From a virus: a stretch of DNA of 21,472 bases. The position numbers were made by a program, and so were the translations under genes. Below the pieces are notes generated by a model. The model was not told the DNA's origin. It searched no databases and saw nothing but the letters and a program-made list of their open reading frames with translations. The stretch lies in the IMG/VR virus record IMGVR_UViG_3300006737_000268, positions 1-21,472 of that record. One strand, 5' to 3'. Every line of letters begins with the position of its first letter. Position 1 is the first letter of the stretch. Positions 1 to 6,447 of the stretch are shown here, piece after piece.

Positions 1-1
1 C

Positions 2-214
2 CCAGACACGCAGCGTGAGCGCATCACGGTGGGTCATATTACGTTTGAGTTGTCGTCTAGGGATAAAACATTTGCCTTGGTTGCTGGTGACGCAGAACAA
101 GCCAAAGACAGAAGACCATTATTTACGGGGTTTATCGAGCCAGAGATGGAAAAAGAACTACGCAGAGTAGCATTCCGCATGAAAACAATCTTGGGAGATA
201 AAGATGAAAGTTAA
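2..214 (+). CDS. Unidentified protein, 3' end only (cut by left edge)
   Basis: The reading frame is open to the left edge of the window: codons from position 2 read P-D-T-Q-R-E-R-I-T before the GTG at 29. The GTG is therefore probably not the true start and this is the last 70 or so residues of a longer gene. I do not recognise the product. The visible part is soluble and mixed charge, with an acidic-basic helix near the end (E-P-E-M-E-K-E-L-R-R) and no membrane segment. The stop codon lies 8 bases inside the next gene, whose ribosome binding site is within this frame, which suggests translational coupling. Confidence 0.6.
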   Translation, partial: PDTQRERITVGHITFELSSRDKTFALVAGDAEQAKDRRPLFTGFIEPEMEKELRRVAFRMKTILGDKDES

Positions 215-446
215 TAGTAAGTTAGATTCTGATTTAAACAGCTGGATTATGGAATTTAATATTGAGGAACTTCTTTTTATTCAGTGGGCAATAAAAAACA
301 AACTTGCTGACATGGAAATAGATTTTTCGATGATGCCATCTGATAAAAAAGATAAAGCAAAATACCGAAAAGGTTTAGAATTAGAAGGTCGTTTTAAAAT
401 AGCATTCGAAGATCTTGCTAGGAAAGTTATGGATGATGATGGATAG
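204..446 (+). CDS. Small unknown protein, 80 residues
   Basis: The ATG at 204 is preceded by GGGAG at 194-198, a good ribosome binding site, and overlaps the end of the upstream gene. The product is a small, probably helical and soluble protein: hydrophobic and aromatic in the first half (W-I-M-E-F-N and L-L-F-I-Q-W-A-I-K), lysine-rich in the middle (D-K-K-D-K-A-K-Y-R-K), and acidic at the C-terminus (M-D-D-D-G). I do not recognise the family. It overlaps the next gene by 14 bases, so these three genes read as a tight run of small accessory genes of the kind found between replication and virion modules. Confidence 0.6.
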   Translation: MKVNSKLDSDLNSWIMEFNIEELLFIQWAIKNKLADMEIDFSMMPSDKKDKAKYRKGLELEGRFKIAFEDLARKVMDDDG

Positions 447-606
447 AGAAGTCGATAGTGTAGCCGAAATAGTGCGTTTGTTTCGTTTATTAGATCCATA
501 CGATAAGTGTTTAACCAAGGGTTTGCTGGATGAAATGATTGCCATTGAGGAATTTAAAGTAAAAAAAGTTTCTCCGTTATCGCCTCAAGACGTTGCTGAT
601 CGTTAG
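433..606 (+). CDS. Small unknown protein, 57 residues
   Basis: The frame can be opened from a TTG at 415, but AGGAAAG at 420-426 is a ribosome binding site that fits the cluster of in-frame ATGs at 433, 436 and 439. I choose 433; 436 or 439 are nearly as good. The product is short, soluble and probably helical, with a hydrophobic N-terminal stretch (A-E-I-V-R-L-F-R-L-L) and a Lys/Val-rich stretch near the end. No family is recognised. It overlaps the preceding gene and is the last gene before the control-like region at 607-820. Confidence 0.5.
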   Translation: MMMDREVDSVAEIVRLFRLLDPYDKCLTKGLLDEMIAIEEFKVKKVSPLSPQDVADR

Positions 607-633
607 TCATCGCGTTGTTGATAATTTAGGGGA

Positions 634-663
634 TTGACGGGTTTTGAATCATGGTTTTAAAAT
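634..663 (+). promoter_or_regulatory. Candidate sigma70-like promoter
   Basis: TTGACG at 634-639 and TAAAAT at 658-663 each match the bacterial consensus at five of six positions, with an 18-base spacer. Transcription would begin near 670, about 15 bases before the first operator-like dyad, and would read into the DUF6362-like gene at 821. The assignment rests on motif match and position only. Confidence 0.4.
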
Positions 664-684
664 TGGCGTAGCCACTACATAGTA

Positions 685-777
685 TATCATAAGCGCTTAT
701 GATAAGCACTAATCATCAGTTAAATTTAAAGCACTTCAAAAGATCATCCATATGGATCTTTTGATAAGTGCTTATGA
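685..777. promoter_or_regulatory. Cluster of three operator-like dyads
   Basis: TATCATAAGCGCTTATGATA at 685-704 is a perfect 20-base palindrome. TGATAAGCACTAATCA at 700-715 and TGATAAGTGCTTATGA at 762-777 are imperfect versions of the same dyad, roughly TGATAAGYRCTTATCA. Sites 1 and 2 overlap, with centres 13 bases apart; site 3 is 62 bases beyond site 2. Repeated symmetric sites just downstream of a promoter are typical of a dimeric repressor's operators. A replication-initiator binding array is the main alternative. Confidence 0.55.
729..773. repeat. Long inverted repeat able to form a hairpin
   Basis: The left arm, AAGCACTT-C-AAAAGATC at 729-745, pairs with GATCTTTT-G-(AT)-AAGTGCTT at 755-773. 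This gives 17 base pairs with a two-base bulge on the right arm and a 9-base loop. The right arm overlaps dyad site 3. It is followed after about 22 bases by a run of eight T (796-803), which is too far away for a standard terminator. Confidence 0.55.
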
Positions 778-820
778 TTATCATAGTATAGATCATTTTT
801 TTTCTTTGGGATAATTCTCT

Positions 821-1252
821 GTGGATAAACCAGACGTAGCGCAGCTTAATGATTTGTTCTTCGAGGCAGCTGAGACAGAGCGTAAACTACCAGCTGCTAT
901 TCGTAAGCAAAAGATGTGTAGTTGGCCAGAGTATCCGCAGTCATGGAAAGCATACGGATACAGTGAGTTCCAACCAGGATTACCCAGAGCTACACCGAAA
1001 CAAGTAGATGACTTTGATAAGGCTTTGTCTTTAGGCATAAAGCACATGGATGCAGATGATAGACGCCTGGTATGGGCAGTAGCACACTCAGCAGCATTCA
1101 GAGAACGTGGGGCTAAGTGGGATCAGATAGCAAGGATGAGAGGCTTACGAGATGGTAGGCAGATTAAACGTAGGTATATGGATGCACTCATTCGCACCTG
1201 GTATAATATGAAGTACTACGAAGAAGATGAATTGTTAGCTTCAGTGTTTTGA
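821..1252 (+). CDS. DUF6362-like helix-turn-helix protein
   Basis: The start is GTG at 821, with GGGA at 808-811 as a modest ribosome binding site. The layout recalls the DUF6362 family of small proteins from alphaproteobacteria and their phages: an N-terminal helix with E-T-E-R-K-L-P, a central S-W-P-E-Y followed by A-Y-G-Y, a D-D-R-R-L-V-W segment, and a C-terminal helix-turn-helix (about residues 95-130) that includes K-W-D-Q-I-A-R and R-Q-I-K-R-R-Y. The function of that family is not established; a DNA-binding or packaging-accessory role is inferred from the fold pattern and from its place before the small terminase. The gene sits directly downstream of the dyad cluster, so it may be regulated by those sites or may bind them. 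The family call is from memory and unverified. Confidence 0.6.
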   Translation: MDKPDVAQLNDLFFEAAETERKLPAAIRKQKMCSWPEYPQSWKAYGYSEFQPGLPRATPKQVDDFDKALSLGIKHMDADDRRLVWAVAHSAAFRERGAKWDQIARMRGLRDGRQIKRRYMDALIRTWYNMKYYEEDELLASVF

Positions 1253-1567
1253 CACATACGGTCTAAAATGCATCAAATGCAAACTAGATGTTGTATGAAT
1301 GCGCGAAATGTAGTAAAGATTTAGTATAATGTGGCACAGTTATATTCATTGGAAAAAGCAGATCTCTACGAGTATTGTGCAGCCATAATAACTGGGTGGT
1401 CGAACATTAGTTCTCCAAGGTTGTCGCGATCTTTATTGTACCACCAAGCCACATTTACGAACTAGGAAACATCTCCCTGTTTCACTGCTCGATAACTGGC
1501 CCCGTAGTTTTAATAGTCCTTTTGCTTTCTTCCAGGATATTGCTACGGGGTATATTTTAGAGGTTCT
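1253..1567 (+). other. Gene-poor 315-base spacer with several inverted repeats
   Basis: There is no convincing gene here. A TATAAT is present at 1325-1330 without a clear -35. Inverted repeats follow: GCACAGT 1334-1340 with ATTGTGC 1374-1380 (one G-T pair); GGTGGT 1395-1400 with ACCACC 1440-1445; GAAACA 1466-1471 with TGTTTC 1478-1483; and CCCCGTAG 1500-1507 with CTACGGGG 1543-1550. A structured RNA is possible. The competing reading is a 44-codon frame at 1331-1465 (GTG start, no ribosome binding site) with plausible residue use. CxxC-coding fragments lie at 1263-1329 in two different frames. Confidence 0.35.
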
Positions 1568-1984
1568 ATGCCAAAGAGAAATATCACTGAAAAACAAATG
1601 GAAGAGATCTGTGATCGGATTGCGGAAGGTGAAAGCCTCACACGCATCTGTGATACATCAGATCATCTACCAGGATGGCGTACAGTACTGCGTCATGTTC
1701 GAGAGGATGATGATGCTCATGTGCAATACAGAACAGCTAGAAGCTTGCAGTGTGAGGTGATGAGAGATCAGATATTAGATCTAGTGCAAGCACCGTTGCC
1801 AGAGGATCCAAAGCTAGCAATGGCAGAGGTACAACGTAGACGCTTAGAAGCTGATCATAAGGATAAGCATATCAGGCAGATGCAACCGCTGGGCTTGAGA
1901 GACAAAGCAGATGATAAGCAGCAGACAGGCCAGATCACATTGAAGTGGGAAGGTGGAGAAGTTACTGCTGAAGCATCGGGATAA
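1568..1984 (+). CDS. terS: Terminase small subunit (Sf6 gp1-like)
   Basis: This is the DNA-recognition subunit of the packaging motor, which binds the packaging site and presents DNA to the large subunit. At 138 residues it matches the size of Sf6-type small terminases. It has an N-terminal helix-turn-helix with the family signature G-E-S-L-T-R-I-C and then W-R-T-V-L-R-H-V (residues 17-46). A long helical oligomerisation segment follows, with A-E-V-Q-R-R-R-L-E-A-D. Then comes Q-M-Q-P-L-G-L-R-D-K, equivalent to the 'NPrkYGdk' stretch of the family. The C-terminal tail is acidic. AGAGG at 1559-1563 sets the ATG start. It is followed two bases later by a 100-residue unknown and then by the large terminase, which supports the call. 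Confidence 0.82.
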   Translation: MPKRNITEKQMEEICDRIAEGESLTRICDTSDHLPGWRTVLRHVREDDDAHVQYRTARSLQCEVMRDQILDLVQAPLPEDPKLAMAEVQRRRLEADHKDKHIRQMQPLGLRDKADDKQQTGQITLKWEGGEVTAEASG

Positions 1985-1986
1985 GC

Positions 1987-2289
1987 ATGGCAGATATTAA
2001 TGATCTACCAGCCTGGGCGCAACGAGCGCTAGATCCTGATACACCAATGACTGAAGCGAGAGAGACAGTAAGGTCAGCATCGTTTGATGGTAAGCTAATA
2101 CCGCTTATAAGAATGATAGATGGTAAGCTAGTAGATATGCAGAACGATACAGACAGAGCGTATGATATGGCTATAGAGAAGGGCGATTACATACAGTTCG
2201 AGAGTGACGCAGCAGCTGATGCATTCAGCAAAAGACTAAGCAATATGATAGATCGTAAGCGTAGTATCATGGGCCAGATGGGTAAGTGA
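1987..2289 (+). CDS. Unknown protein between the terminase genes
   Basis: The ATG at 1987 is two bases after the small terminase stop, with GGGA at 1978-1981, so the two genes are probably co-translated. The product has 100 residues. A first part with a D-L-P-A-W-A-Q-R-A-L helix is followed by an I-D-G-K-L-V-D segment. The end, F-E-S-D-A-A-A-D-A-F-S-K-R-L-S, resembles a short 'FdtpeeAdaFAeelh' motif that recurs in small phage proteins and in segments of large virion proteins. That resemblance is from memory and gives no function. The position suggests a packaging or head-assembly accessory. Confidence 0.65.
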   Translation: MADINDLPAWAQRALDPDTPMTEARETVRSASFDGKLIPLIRMIDGKLVDMQNDTDRAYDMAIEKGDYIQFESDAAADAFSKRLSNMIDRKRSIMGQMGK

Positions 2290-2302
2290 TATTATATATA
2301 TA

Positions 2303-2520
2303 CCACAGCTTGTGGCAGGGGTCGCGCGCACAAGGCATACCCAAAGTTTCTTTTTGTTTTTGATATGTAAATCCACAGCGTTTGGCACCCAGCTTGGCAC
2401 CCGTTAAGCTAAGTGCTTGATATTATTATTCTACAGTGAGGGATAGCATCCCTACAGCGCCCATGAATTTACGGGTCGGCCACCCCCCACCCCCCGAAAA
2501 ACTGGCCGCCCGACTCTAAC
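2303..2520. other. Repeat- and hairpin-rich spacer; candidate packaging site
   Basis: This is most of the 263-base gap between the unknown gene and the large terminase. CCACAGCTTGTGGCA (2303-2317) recurs imperfectly as CCACAGCGTTTGGCA (2373-2387, 13 of 15). TTGGCACCC is repeated exactly at 2382-2390 and 2394-2402. Hairpins are CCACA-gct-TGTGG (2303-2315), AGCTT/AAGCT (2391-2410), AGGGAT-agc-ATCCCT (2439-2453) and CGGCCA (2477-2482) with TGGCCG (2503-2508). The last encloses a C-rich loop containing two CACCCCCC units. Many phages package from pac or cos sites in or near terminase genes, so that role is plausible but unproven. Confidence 0.4.
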
Positions 2521-2521
2521 G

Positions 2522-2527
2522 TATAAT
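2522..2527 (+). promoter_or_regulatory. Candidate -10 box upstream of the large terminase
   Basis: This is a perfect TATAAT, 25 bases before the large terminase ATG. No TTGACA-like box stands at 16-18 bases upstream, where the C-rich hairpin ends, so the promoter call is weak. Confidence 0.2.
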
Positions 2528-2552
2528 AACCCCAGATAAGATACTGTCCTTC

Positions 2553-3830
2553 ATGCACATCGAGATACCATACTCTCCCAGACCATTGCAGCAATCACTG
2601 CATAACGAGCTAGCACAGAAGCGCTGGGGCGTTGTGGTGTGTCACAGACGCTTTGGTAAGACGGTGATGGCCATTAATCATTTACTTAGGGATGCTATAC
2701 TTAACACAAAGCCTAACCCCAGGTACGCTTATATTGCCCCTACCTATAGACAGGCGAAGGCAGTAGCTTGGGATTATTTAAAGCAGTTTGCTGGTGCGAT
2801 ACCGATGGTGAGGTTTCACGAGACTGAATTGAGGGCTGACTTACCTAATGGTGCGAGGATACAGTTATTAGGATCTGAGAACCCTGACAGTTTGCGTGGT
2901 ATATATTTGGATGGCACATGTCTTGATGAGATGGCTGACATGCCTGAGAGTTTATTTCCTGAGATTATTCGCCCAGCGCTGAGTGATCGTAAGGGTTGGG
3001 CATTATTCATTGGAACGCCTAGGGGTCACAATTCGTTCTTTGATTTGTATGACGCTGCTGAAGGTCAGGCTGATTGGCACACGGCTTTGTATAAGGCCAG
3101 TGATACGGGGATATTGGATAAGGAAGAATTAGACGCTGCACAGTCTATGATGACGGCTGATCAGTATGCTCAAGAGTATGAGTGTAGTTGGGTAGCGAAT
3201 GTACCAGGTGCTGTGTATGGCAATGAATTGCAGGATGTGCATGAGGCTGGTCGCATAACGAATGTGCCGTATGATCCTAGTGTAAGGGTAGATACCTTTT
3301 GGGATCTGGGTGTGAACGACAGTACGGTGATTTGGTTTTTACAGAAGGTTGGCCGTGCAATACATATAATAGACTTCTATGAAAATAGGGGCGAGGGATT
3401 ACCCCACTATGTAAAGGTATTACAAGATAAGGGGTATTTATATGGGGAACACAATGCGCCCCATGACATTGAGGTACGCGAATTAAGTACAGGCAAGAGC
3501 CGCCGCGAAACGGCATATGACTTAGGAATTAACTTTAGGGTTGTTCCTAAGTTACCGTTAGAGGATGGCATACATGCGGCAAAGATGTTGCTGCCCAGGT
3601 GTTGGTTTGATCAGGATTTATGCAAGCCTGGATTAGAGGCACTAAGGCAGTATCATCGAGCATATAACGAAAGACTACGAAGTTTTAGAAATACACCAGT
3701 GCATGATTGGTCATCACATGCAGCTGATGGGTTTCGATATTTAGCGGTGGGTTTGCGTGAGACAAGATCATTTGATGGTCGGCCACCACAGAAAACAGCG
3801 ATCATGGATTATAATCCTTTCGCTGCATGA
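2553..3830 (+). CDS. terL: Terminase large subunit (packaging ATPase and nuclease)
   Basis: This is the motor that pumps DNA through the portal and cuts the concatemer. Residues 30-37 (C-H-R-R-F-G-K-T) are the Walker A loop. Residues 122-126 (T-C-L-D-E) are Walker B with its catalytic Glu. F-I-G-T-P-R-G is the coupling motif that follows. The C-terminal RNase H-like nuclease shows D-T-F-W-D-L-G (residues 247-253) and the closing H-D-W-S-S-H-A-A-D (384-392), whose acidic residues would hold metal. The length of 425 residues is normal. No good ribosome binding site precedes the ATG at 2553 (only weak AG-rich sequence), but no other ATG is available in the short upstream open frame. It is separated from the small terminase by one gene and the repeat-rich spacer. 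Confidence 0.95.
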   Translation: MHIEIPYSPRPLQQSLHNELAQKRWGVVVCHRRFGKTVMAINHLLRDAILNTKPNPRYAYIAPTYRQAKAVAWDYLKQFAGAIPMVRFHETELRADLPNGARIQLLGSENPDSLRGIYLDGTCLDEMADMPESLFPEIIRPALSDRKGWALFIGTPRGHNSFFDLYDAAEGQADWHTALYKASDTGILDKEELDAAQSMMTADQYAQEYECSWVANVPGAVYGNELQDVHEAGRITNVPYDPSVRVDTFWDLGVNDSTVIWFLQKVGRAIHIIDFYENRGEGLPHYVKVLQDKGYLYGEHNAPHDIEVRELSTGKSRRETAYDLGINFRVVPKLPLEDGIHAAKMLLPRCWFDQDLCKPGLEALRQYHRAYNERLRSFRNTPVHDWSSHAADGFRYLAVGLRETRSFDGRPPQKTAIMDYNPFAA

Positions 3831-3838
3831 GGTAAGAT

Positions 3839-4444
3839 ATGGGTATTAGAGATTTTTTTTCGGGTGTGAGAGATAGCTTTAGGGCTGCAACAAGTAGCAA
3901 CAGGGCTGCGTCTGATCGGAATACGAGTAGTAATAGGTCTAATCCAAGCACACGAACGGGTCGTGTAACGCAAAATATTTTATCAGATATTGCGCTCAGT
4001 TTTGGTAATACAGAGGGTGTTAGTCAGGCTGGTATAGATGATTATAACAAGCGAACTGAAGCATCAAAAGCAGCAATGGAAAAATTTCAAGCAAATAGAG
4101 ACAGTAATGATAGTGGATCATCAACACCCCCACCAGCGGCAGCTGCGCCCACTGTAGAAACAGTAGCAGATCGAGTAAAAGAACCACGACAATTACGAAC
4201 AGAAACACCAGTAGAGCCTGTTAAGTTAACGCCAGAGGGTGGATCTACCACAACATCTGGCAGTGCTGAAGCGGAAGCAGATATTTTAGAGGCTGGTGCA
4301 ACAGGTGATGCTGAAAAAGATGTAGCCGATACAATCCGTAAAAAAGGCAGAAGATCCACGATTAAAACCACATCGAAGGGTTTATTAACATCTGCACCCA
4401 CGAGATCCCGTAGGTCATTGATGGGCGGTGGATTGCTTACATGA
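3839..4444 (+). CDS. Low-complexity virion-region protein with conserved-type C-terminus
   Basis: The start ATG follows GAGG at 3830-3833, 8 bases after the large terminase. The 201-residue product begins with an amphipathic F-F-S-G-V-R-D-S-F-R segment. It then has a Ser/Asn/Arg-rich stretch (residues 18-40), a Ser/Pro/Ala-rich linker around residues 92-106, and an acidic Ala/Glu/Asp stretch. It ends in a basic tail with K-K-G-R-R-S-T-I-K, G-L-L-T and R-S-L-M-G-G-G-L. Tails of this 'GRrSTI...GLL...+slLGg' pattern occur in small proteins next to terminase or portal genes in many podophages. No function is known to me. A minor head component or assembly factor is inferred from position. Confidence 0.7.
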   Translation: MGIRDFFSGVRDSFRAATSSNRAASDRNTSSNRSNPSTRTGRVTQNILSDIALSFGNTEGVSQAGIDDYNKRTEASKAAMEKFQANRDSNDSGSSTPPPAAAAPTVETVADRVKEPRQLRTETPVEPVKLTPEGGSTTTSGSAEAEADILEAGATGDAEKDVADTIRKKGRRSTIKTTSKGLLTSAPTRSRRSLMGGGLLT

Positions 4445-4641
4445 TGTATAGAAATCAGGCTGGTAAGATGGGCGCTGCCTCTTCACAGCCAGCAAAACGA
4501 AAAATGGCGATGAATGTAGATCCCTTAGAGCGTCTTAATCAAAAGATGGCTGGTCGCACACATGGTAAATCTTTAGAAGGTTTAGCCCCTGGTTTGCGTA
4601 AAAAAAAGAAATCTATCATTGCTAGTTATGGATTGATGTAA
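4441..4641 (+). CDS. Small basic unknown protein, 66 residues
   Basis: The gene overlaps the previous one by four bases (ATGA) and shares a TAATG junction with the portal gene, so all three are probably co-translated. The product is strongly basic: K-R-K-M near residue 20, then G-R-T-H-G-K-S and R-K-K-K-K-S close to the end. It has no cysteines or membrane segment. A nucleic-acid-binding or head-assembly role would suit its charge and position, but I recognise no family. Confidence 0.6.
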   Translation: MMYRNQAGKMGAASSQPAKRKMAMNVDPLERLNQKMAGRTHGKSLEGLAPGLRKKKKSIIASYGLM

Positions 4642-6230
4642 TGCAAGTATCACCAAAGATTAAACAGCTGGATGAGCGTTTAAAAACGCTACAGACACAG
4701 AGATCAAATTGGGAAAAGCATTGGCAGGAATTAGCAGATTATATGCTGCCTCGTAAAGCTGACATTACAAAAAAACGAACACAAGGCGATAAACGTACAG
4801 AATTAATTTATGATGGTACGGCCATACATGCGGTAGAATTATTATCGTCTTCATTGCACGGTATGCTCACAAGCCCAGTTAGCCCGTGGTTTTCTATGCG
4901 ATATAGAGATCCAGCATTGCAAAAAGATGATGCGGCCAATGAATGGTTAGAATTAAGTCTAGATCAAATGTACCAGGCATTTAATAGATCTAACTTTCAG
5001 CAAGAAATACATGAGTTGTTTTATGACCTAGTGGTGTTTGGCACAGCGGCATTGTTTGTTGATTTTGATAAAGAAGGTCTAAGATTTAATACCAGGCACA
5101 TTGCGGAAATATGTATTAGTGAAAATGCCCAGGGCGAAGTTGATACGGTCTACAGAAAATTTGAAATGACGGCCAGAGCAATGGCACAACGCTTTGGTGA
5201 GGATAATTTACCAGACATAGCGAAAAAAGATGTTGAAAAAGACCCGTACAAAAAACACAAAGTTATTCATTCTGTTTTTCCTAGAGGGGAAAGCAAAGGC
5301 GGTGTTGGGAAACAAAAAGCCGTGGCATCGTTATATTATCATGCCGACACGCTCCAACAATTAGGCGAGGGTGGTTTTGATAGTTTTCCCTTTATGGTTC
5401 CGCGATTTGTAAAAGATAGCGTAAGTACCTATGGACGTTCACCGTCAATGAACGCACTGCCTGATGTTAAGATGCTTAACAAAATGTCTGAGGTTACAAT
5501 CAGAGCCGCGCAAAAGCAGATCGATCCACCAATGATGGCTCCCGATGATGGCTTTGTGTTACCTGTTCGAACCACACCAGGCGCAATAAATTTTTATAGA
5601 TCTGGAACTAGAGATCGCTTGGAACCGTTGCAAATCGGTGCAAACAACCCACTAGGGTTGGCAATGGAAAACGAAAGACGCAACGCCATTAATAAAGCGT
5701 TCTATGTTGACCAGCTAATGATGTCACCAGGCGCAACTATGACCGCCACAGAGGTGTTGCAGCGCAACGAAGAAAAGATGAGAATACTAGCGCCCGTGCT
5801 AGGAAGGCTCCAGAGTGAATTATTACAGCCGCTCATCGAGCGTAGCTTTAGTTTGCTGCTAGCAGCTGGCATGTTGCCGCAAGCGCCAGAAGAATTGCAA
5901 GGTCAGCAAATAGAAATAGAATACGTCAGCCCGATGGCTAAAGCGCAGAAATTGACAGATCTGCAATCTATGTTGCGTGGTTTCGAGGTTATGATGCAAG
6001 TCGCAGAAATAGCGCCCGTCATGGACTATTTAGACACAGACAAGCTTGTACAGTACCTGGTTGAAGTAACGGGTATACCAGCGCGTGTTATTCGTAGCCC
6101 AGATGAGGTTGCGGAGATCCGTGAACAGCAAGCGCAAGCTGCACAAACCCAAGCGCAACAGCAAGAGCAAATGATGGATGCTGAAATGGCAAATCAACTT
6201 GCGCCAATGGTCAAAGCTGTAGCGCAATAA
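4641..6230 (+). CDS. Portal (head-tail connector) protein, T7 gp8 family
   Basis: This forms the dodecameric ring at one capsid vertex through which DNA enters and leaves. The N-terminus (E-R-L-K-T-L, then W-E-K-H-W-Q-E-L-A-D-Y-M-L-P-R) and the following L-I-Y-D-G-T-A, A-V-E-L-L-S-S-S-L-H-G-M-L-T and P-W-F-S-M-R are typical of the bacteriophage head-to-tail connector family. Its length of 529 residues is normal. The middle has the expected P-F-M-V-P-R-F and Y-G-R-S-P segments, and M-T-A-T-E-V-L-Q-R, conserved near the crown. The C-terminal 40 or so residues are Gln/Ala-rich (Q-A-Q-A-A-Q-T-Q-A-Q-Q-Q). The start overlaps the upstream stop as TAATG. The neighbours (large terminase upstream, scaffold and capsid downstream) fit. 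Confidence 0.94.
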   Translation: MQVSPKIKQLDERLKTLQTQRSNWEKHWQELADYMLPRKADITKKRTQGDKRTELIYDGTAIHAVELLSSSLHGMLTSPVSPWFSMRYRDPALQKDDAANEWLELSLDQMYQAFNRSNFQQEIHELFYDLVVFGTAALFVDFDKEGLRFNTRHIAEICISENAQGEVDTVYRKFEMTARAMAQRFGEDNLPDIAKKDVEKDPYKKHKVIHSVFPRGESKGGVGKQKAVASLYYHADTLQQLGEGGFDSFPFMVPRFVKDSVSTYGRSPSMNALPDVKMLNKMSEVTIRAAQKQIDPPMMAPDDGFVLPVRTTPGAINFYRSGTRDRLEPLQIGANNPLGLAMENERRNAINKAFYVDQLMMSPGATMTATEVLQRNEEKMRILAPVLGRLQSELLQPLIERSFSLLLAAGMLPQAPEELQGQQIEIEYVSPMAKAQKLTDLQSMLRGFEVMMQVAEIAPVMDYLDTDKLVQYLVEVTGIPARVIRSPDEVAEIREQQAQAAQTQAQQQEQMMDAEMANQLAPMVKAVAQ

Positions 6231-6231
6231 C

Positions 6232-6447
6232 ATGAAGAAAATAGAAGACCTTAAATTAGCGTACCGTAGAACATTTAATACAGAGGACGGTGAGCAAGTT
6301 TTAGATGACCTCAAAACCAGATTTGGCTTTGAGACAACCACTTTTTCTGGCGATCCATATCAATCTGCATTTAATGAAGGACAACGCGCAACAGTGTTGC
6401 TGATCGTCAGGATGTTGTCCGACAAGAAGGAACCTAAAAATGAGTGA
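6232..6447 (+). CDS. Bbp19-like small phage protein
   Basis: This 71-residue protein starts two bases after the portal stop and overlaps the scaffold gene by 8 bases. The pattern Y-R-R-T-F-N-T-E-D-G-E-Q-V-L-D-D-L, then F-G-F and a C-terminal R-A-T-V-L-L-I-V-R-M-L helix, matches the small 'Bbp19' family, named after a Bordetella phage protein, found between portal and scaffold genes in podophages. Its biochemical role is not established; a head-assembly part is inferred from its constant neighbourhood. The family call is from memory. A clear ribosome binding site is not seen, so translation may be coupled to the portal gene. Confidence 0.72.
   Translation: MKKIEDLKLAYRRTFNTEDGEQVLDDLKTRFGFETTTFSGDPYQSAFNEGQRATVLLIVRMLSDKKEPKNE

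Noticed and set aside
415-432. TTG at 415 as start of the third small gene
   Set aside because: No ribosome binding site precedes it, while AGGAAAG at 420-426 fits the ATGs at 433-439.
1247-1298. Programmed +1 frameshift at TTT TGA C extending the DUF6362-like protein
   Set aside because: The slippery context is right, but the extension gains only one CxxC pair before a stop, a second shift would be needed for the other, and no stimulating Shine-Dalgarno-like element is placed just upstream.
1325-1330. TATAAT before the hairpin region as a firm promoter
   Set aside because: No -35 match stands at 16-18 bases, there is no extended -10 TG, and it overlaps the end of the CxxC fragment. Left as a remark only.
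2436-2519. 27-codon open frame in the C-rich spacer as a gene
   Set aside because: It is very short, its start is a GTG without a ribosome binding site at normal spacing, and inverted and direct repeats explain the sequence at least as well. It is kept as an alternative within the packaging-site finding.
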